NCBI RefSeq assembly: GCF_050948215.1
Contig: NW_027488566.1
Span: forward strand, 1,415,501-1,479,500
Source of the DNA: Halictus rubicundus
Lineage: Eukaryota > Arthropoda > Insecta > Hymenoptera > Halictidae
Length of the DNA stretch: 64,000 bases
Direction: 5' to 3'
This document shows positions 60,864 to 64,000 of this stretch, piece after piece. The translations under genes were made by a program, and so were the position numbers. Within the stretch, counting starts at the first letter, position 1, and every line of letters starts with the position of its first letter. The notes beneath the pieces are model-generated. The model was given only the letters and a program-made list of their open reading frames with translations, searched no databases and had not been told where the DNA came from.

Positions 60864-63800
60864 CTAGGTCGTTGGTTGCGAGTCTTTGCGTTGCACGGTG
60901 TCGTCACCGCTTACGGTGTACGCGGGTTTAAGGCGGTCAATGGACACCGTCGTGTCCCTTCCGCGCACGCGAATCTTGAAATTCTTCCCGTTACGCGAAA
61001 TAACTGGGAAAGGTTCTTCGTACGCGTTTTGCAATGGGGTTCGCGTTGCGTCGGTACGAAGGTACACGTGGGAGGCGGTCGCTAGGTCTTTGTAGACAAA
61101 CACTTTGTTGCCACCATGACGCGATCCCGGCACCGGGCGAACGTCGCGGAAGTGTTCGCGTAACTGCCTCACCATGCTCGCGGGGTCTTCGTTGCTCGCC
61201 GTGTTGGTAAAAAATTCGGCAGGTAGCCGAACGCTCTCGCCATAGACGAGCTCTGCCGTTGATGCCAGCAGGTCGTCCCGATACGCTGCCCTAATACCTA
61301 AAAGTACTACGGGCAACGCATCTGTCCAACGTTGCGTGCCGTGGCACTTTATGGCAGCTTTGAGCTGTCTATGGAAGCGCTCGACCATGCCGTTTGCCGC
61401 CGGATGATAGGCTGCAGTTCGAATATGCTTCGCGCCTAATAAATTGCTCAGGTGTTTGAACAACTGCGATTCGAACTGCCTACCCTGGTCCGTTGTGATC
61501 CGGATGGGGGTACCGAATCTAGCCACCCATGCGGCGACAAACTCTTTCGCTACCGTTTCTGCCTCGATATTGGCGATCGGAAAGGCTTCGGGCCAACGCG
61601 TGAAGCGATCGACGCATGTGAGGCAGTATCTTTTGCCGTCTGATATCGGTAGCGGGCCCACCAAATCGAGATGGATGTGCTCGAATCTGGCGGACGGCGC
61701 TTTGAATTCCGATATCGGGCTGAAGACATGTCTACTCGTTTTAGCGCGCTGACATTCGGTACAACTGCGAGCCCAAGCGCGACAGTCGCGTTCTATCGAC
61801 GGCCAAACAAATCTCTGTTTGCAGAGTTTCGCGGTGGCCTTGATACCTGGATGGGCGCAGTTATGGACAGCTGAGAACGCGTGTCGGCGAAACGGTGCTG
61901 TTACGAATGGGCGCGCGACATTCGTTGACACGTCGCAATAGACTTCGACGTCGCTGTCGATTAATCTGACGCGCTTGAGCGTTAATGAGGTGTCGGACGC
62001 GGTTAAGAACTTGTCGACTTCTTCGTCGTTTTCTTGCGAACGAGCTAATTCCGCGTAGTCTATAGTCGACGCGATGGATTCGATTCGCGATAGTGCGTCC
62101 GCCACCTCGTTATCTTTGCCGCTGATGTGCCGAATGTCAGTGGTGAACTGGCCTACGTAATCCAGATACCGAAACTGTCGAGGGGAACATTTGTCGGATT
62201 TCTGGTTGAACGCGAAAGTCAGAGGTTTATGATCGGTGTATATCGTGAACGAACGACCTTCGACCATATGTCGGAATTTCTTAACCGCTGTATATATCGC
62301 TAGAAGTTCGCGATCGTATGCGCTGTAGTTACGCTGTGCGGGCGACATGGATTTCGTGTGGAAGGCTAGTGGCCTCCACGAATTTCCTTGTCGCTGTTGC
62401 AGCGTTGCTCCGATCGCGAAATCCGACGCATCCACCATAATCGCGAGTTGCGAACGACTCGATGGATGCGTTAGTAGCGTAGCGTTGGCAAGTGCATCTT
62501 TGGATGCTTGAAACGCTGTTTCCGCTTCACCTGACCATTGGATCGGGGCGTTGCCTTTCGCCGTCCGACCGCTGAGCAGGTGGTGAAGCGGTGTTTGTAC
62601 AGCCGCGGCGTTAGGTATGAACCGTCTGTAAAAGTTTAGCATACCGAGGAACCTACGGAGCTGTTTCGCGGTCTCTGGTTTCGGAAATTCGTTTATGGCC
62701 TTTACCTTTTCAGGTAGAGGCCTCGTGCCGTTGCCGTTCACAATATACCCGAGGAACTTGACTTCGGTAGCGGCGAATACGCATTTGCTTGGGTTGACGA
62801 TGACACCGTATTCGTTAAGCCGCTCGAGGAGTTGGCGCAGATGTTCCATATGCTCGTCTTCATCGACTGACGCTACTAGAATATCGTCTAGATACGCATA
62901 GCAAAAATCGAAACCGCGTAAGACGGTGTCGATGAAGCGTTGGAACGTCTGCGCCGCGTTGCGCAAACCGAACGGCATGACGGTGTATTCGTACAACCCG
63001 AACGGCGTCGTTACCGCGGTCTTCGGAATATCGCGAGGGTTTACCGGTATCTGGTGGTACGCGCGGACCAGGTCTAACGTAGTAAACACTGTCTTCCCTG
63101 ATAATGTTCGCGCGAAGTCCTCGATATGTGGTATGGGATACCGGTCGGGAATCGTGCGAGCGTTTAAGGTCCTGTAATCGCCGCAGGACCGCCATCCGTT
63201 GTCCTTCTTCTGCACCATGTGTAGGGCAGAAGCCCACTGGCTTTTAGAAGGACGGATGTGACCCCGAGCTAACAGTTCCTCGAACTCTGCGCGAGCGACC
63301 TTGTACATATCGGTGGACAATCGGCGGGTCTTACAATACGCGGGGGTGCCGGGAGTCGTTACAATATGATGTACAACATCGTGTTTGACTTGCCTAGGAG
63401 TCGCTGTGGGTCGGGTCACGTCGGGAAACTGGGCTAGCAGCTGGTGGTAGCGTGAGTTTCCCGCGATGGTCCGGATGGAGTCCGTGAAACCCACGACGGT
63501 GCGTCCCGTTGTCGTCCGCGATGTCGTCTGGTCGATCAGGCGTCGTCGCCTGAGGTCCACCAGTAGTCCGTAGCGCGTGAGGAAGTCGGCGCCAATGATG
63601 GGTTTTCCCACGTCGGCGATGATGAACCTCCACTGGAAGGCCCTCCGTAGTCCCAGGTTGAGGTCCATCACGCGGATGCCGTAGGTGCCGATCGTCGATC
63701 CGTTTGCCGCAACCATCTCGTATGACGTCTTGCTGACTCGGCCTTTGACGAGTGTGCGTGGATACACGCAAAGGTCCGAGCCAGTGTCGACGAGGTATTC

Positions 63801-63914
63801 GGTCTTCGTCACTTTGTCCGTGACGAAGAGGCGGCAGGTGGATGTTCCGTCACTGGCTGCCGCGGTCAGTGTCGGAGGGACTCGTTTCCCGCATACGAAC
63901 ACGGCTGGCGGCAT
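60864..63914 (-). CDS. pol: Pol polyprotein of right-edge Gypsy (CsRn1-like)
   Basis: 1016 codons open. Protease: EYLVDTGSDLCVYPR, then IIGADFLTRYGLLVD. RT: HIRPSKSQWASALHMVQKKD, FTTLDLVRAYHQIPV, FGLRNAAQTFQRFID, catalytic YAYLDDILVAS near 62885-62915, KFLGYIVNGNG. RNase H: IMVDASDFAIGATLQQ, YDRELLAIYTAVKKF, TDHKPL. Integrase: AVHNCAHPGIKATAKL with CTECQRAK, HLDLVGPLP, TTDQGRQFES, ANGMVERFHRQLKA (D,D,E). It ends with FKIRVRGRDTTVSIDRLKPAY. It is intact and distinct from the 33-45 kb element. The first ATG lies inside the gag overlap; real synthesis is expected by -1 frameshift. Confidence 0.95.
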   Translation of the reverse strand: MPPAVFVCGKRVPPTLTAAASDGTSTCRLFVTDKVTKTEYLVDTGSDLCVYPRTLVKGRVSKTSYEMVAANGSTIGTYGIRVMDLNLGLRRAFQWRFIIADVGKPIIGADFLTRYGLLVDLRRRRLIDQTTSRTTTGRTVVGFTDSIRTIAGNSRYHQLLAQFPDVTRPTATPRQVKHDVVHHIVTTPGTPAYCKTRRLSTDMYKVARAEFEELLARGHIRPSKSQWASALHMVQKKDNGWRSCGDYRTLNARTIPDRYPIPHIEDFARTLSGKTVFTTLDLVRAYHQIPVNPRDIPKTAVTTPFGLYEYTVMPFGLRNAAQTFQRFIDTVLRGFDFCYAYLDDILVASVDEDEHMEHLRQLLERLNEYGVIVNPSKCVFAATEVKFLGYIVNGNGTRPLPEKVKAINEFPKPETAKQLRRFLGMLNFYRRFIPNAAAVQTPLHHLLSGRTAKGNAPIQWSGEAETAFQASKDALANATLLTHPSSRSQLAIMVDASDFAIGATLQQRQGNSWRPLAFHTKSMSPAQRNYSAYDRELLAIYTAVKKFRHMVEGRSFTIYTDHKPLTFAFNQKSDKCSPRQFRYLDYVGQFTTDIRHISGKDNEVADALSRIESIASTIDYAELARSQENDEEVDKFLTASDTSLTLKRVRLIDSDVEVYCDVSTNVARPFVTAPFRRHAFSAVHNCAHPGIKATAKLCKQRFVWPSIERDCRAWARSCTECQRAKTSRHVFSPISEFKAPSARFEHIHLDLVGPLPISDGKRYCLTCVDRFTRWPEAFPIANIEAETVAKEFVAAWVARFGTPIRITTDQGRQFESQLFKHLSNLLGAKHIRTAAYHPAANGMVERFHRQLKAAIKCHGTQRWTDALPVVLLGIRAAYRDDLLASTAELVYGESVRLPAEFFTNTASNEDPASMVRQLREHFRDVRPVPGSRHGGNKVFVYKDLATASHVYLRTDATRTPLQNAYEEPFPVISRNGKNFKIRVRGRDTTVSIDRLKPAYTVSGDDTVQRKDSQPTT

Positions 63915-64000
63915 TTGGTGGACTCCTTCCCAAACCTCTGGTGGTACCAGCAGACGTTCTCCGTCTTACCCGATGACCTGGACGAAGACCGACTCCGTCT
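63866..64000 (-). CDS. gag: Gag C-terminus (partial, runs off the window)
   Basis: In the frame overlapping the pol start, residues VCWYHQRFGKESTKCRQPC give a C-x2-H-x9-C-x3-C (CHCC) motif, preceded by a Ser/Arg-rich stretch and ending at TGA 63868-63866. The CHCC Gag motif is described for the CsRn1 clade of Ty3/Gypsy elements. The N-terminal part and 5' LTR lie beyond 64000. Confidence 0.75.
   Translation of the reverse strand, partial: RRSRSSSRSSGKTENVCWYHQRFGKESTKCRQPCSYAGNESLRH
63884..63890 (-). promoter_or_regulatory. Predicted -1 frameshift site GGGAAAC (minus strand)
   Basis: In Gag frame the heptamer reads G GGA AAC (Ala-Gly-Asn) with GAG next, and pol is in the -1 frame. It is the same heptamer and the same following codon as at 38257-38263 in the unrelated element. 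Confidence 0.7.

Overview
The window looks like a nested transposable-element island from an insect genome, most likely hymenopteran and plausibly an ant. That assignment is inferred from the mix of R1-type LINEs, Ty3/Gypsy elements, many solo LTRs, spliced AT-rich gene structure and absence of bacterial gene organisation. Only one ordinary cellular gene candidate is visible: a small four-exon gene at 53537-54525 on the minus strand that I assign to the DUF4806 family. Almost everything else is mobile or virus-derived.

Layout. 1-1565 holds no gene, only a diverged tandem duplication. 1566-16022 is a first copy of an R1-like LINE (family A, minus strand): zinc-knuckle ORF1, endonuclease/RT ORF2 and a long repetitive 5' region. 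It is interrupted by a solo LTR (3637-4335) and by a second, very purine-rich LINE (family B, 5113-11416, 17-bp target duplication), which itself carries a solo LTR (5542-6848). 16023-19290 is a truncated, deleted Gypsy pol relic. 19291-33685 plus 45195-45300 is a second copy of family A. It is cut by a solo LTR (20732-22384), by a second family B copy (23146-29744, 20-bp target duplication) that carries two more solo LTRs (25687-26145, 28137-29086), and by a full-length Gypsy element (33686-45194).

The full-length Gypsy element is the centrepiece. It has 1693-bp LTRs that look identical, a 4-bp target duplication, PBS, PPT, intact gag, a GGGAAAC frameshift site, intact pol, and an extra intact ORF3 where env sits in some relatives. 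ORF3 ends in a tandem zinc knuckle with the same layout as the one in Gag. The heptamer GCTGCCG occurs 33 times on the sense strand in noncoding DNA and in two coding frames, which is far above chance.

45301-47840 and 58017-59905 are copies of a third, R1-clade LINE (family C) whose 3' tail is oligo(A) followed by (GGGTTA)n; two 3' ends are stacked head to tail. Between them lie two blocks of foreign-looking GC-richer coding DNA (48288-49210 and 55108-57199) that I read as a possible endogenous RNA-virus structural gene. One block has a perfect hairpin at the junction of two frames. An AT-rich stretch separates them and contains the DUF4806 gene and a tRNA-derived SINE-like segment. The right edge (59969-64000) is the 3' half of another Gypsy element, probably CsRn1 clade (CHCC Gag motif), which uses the same GGGAAAC gag-pol shift site.
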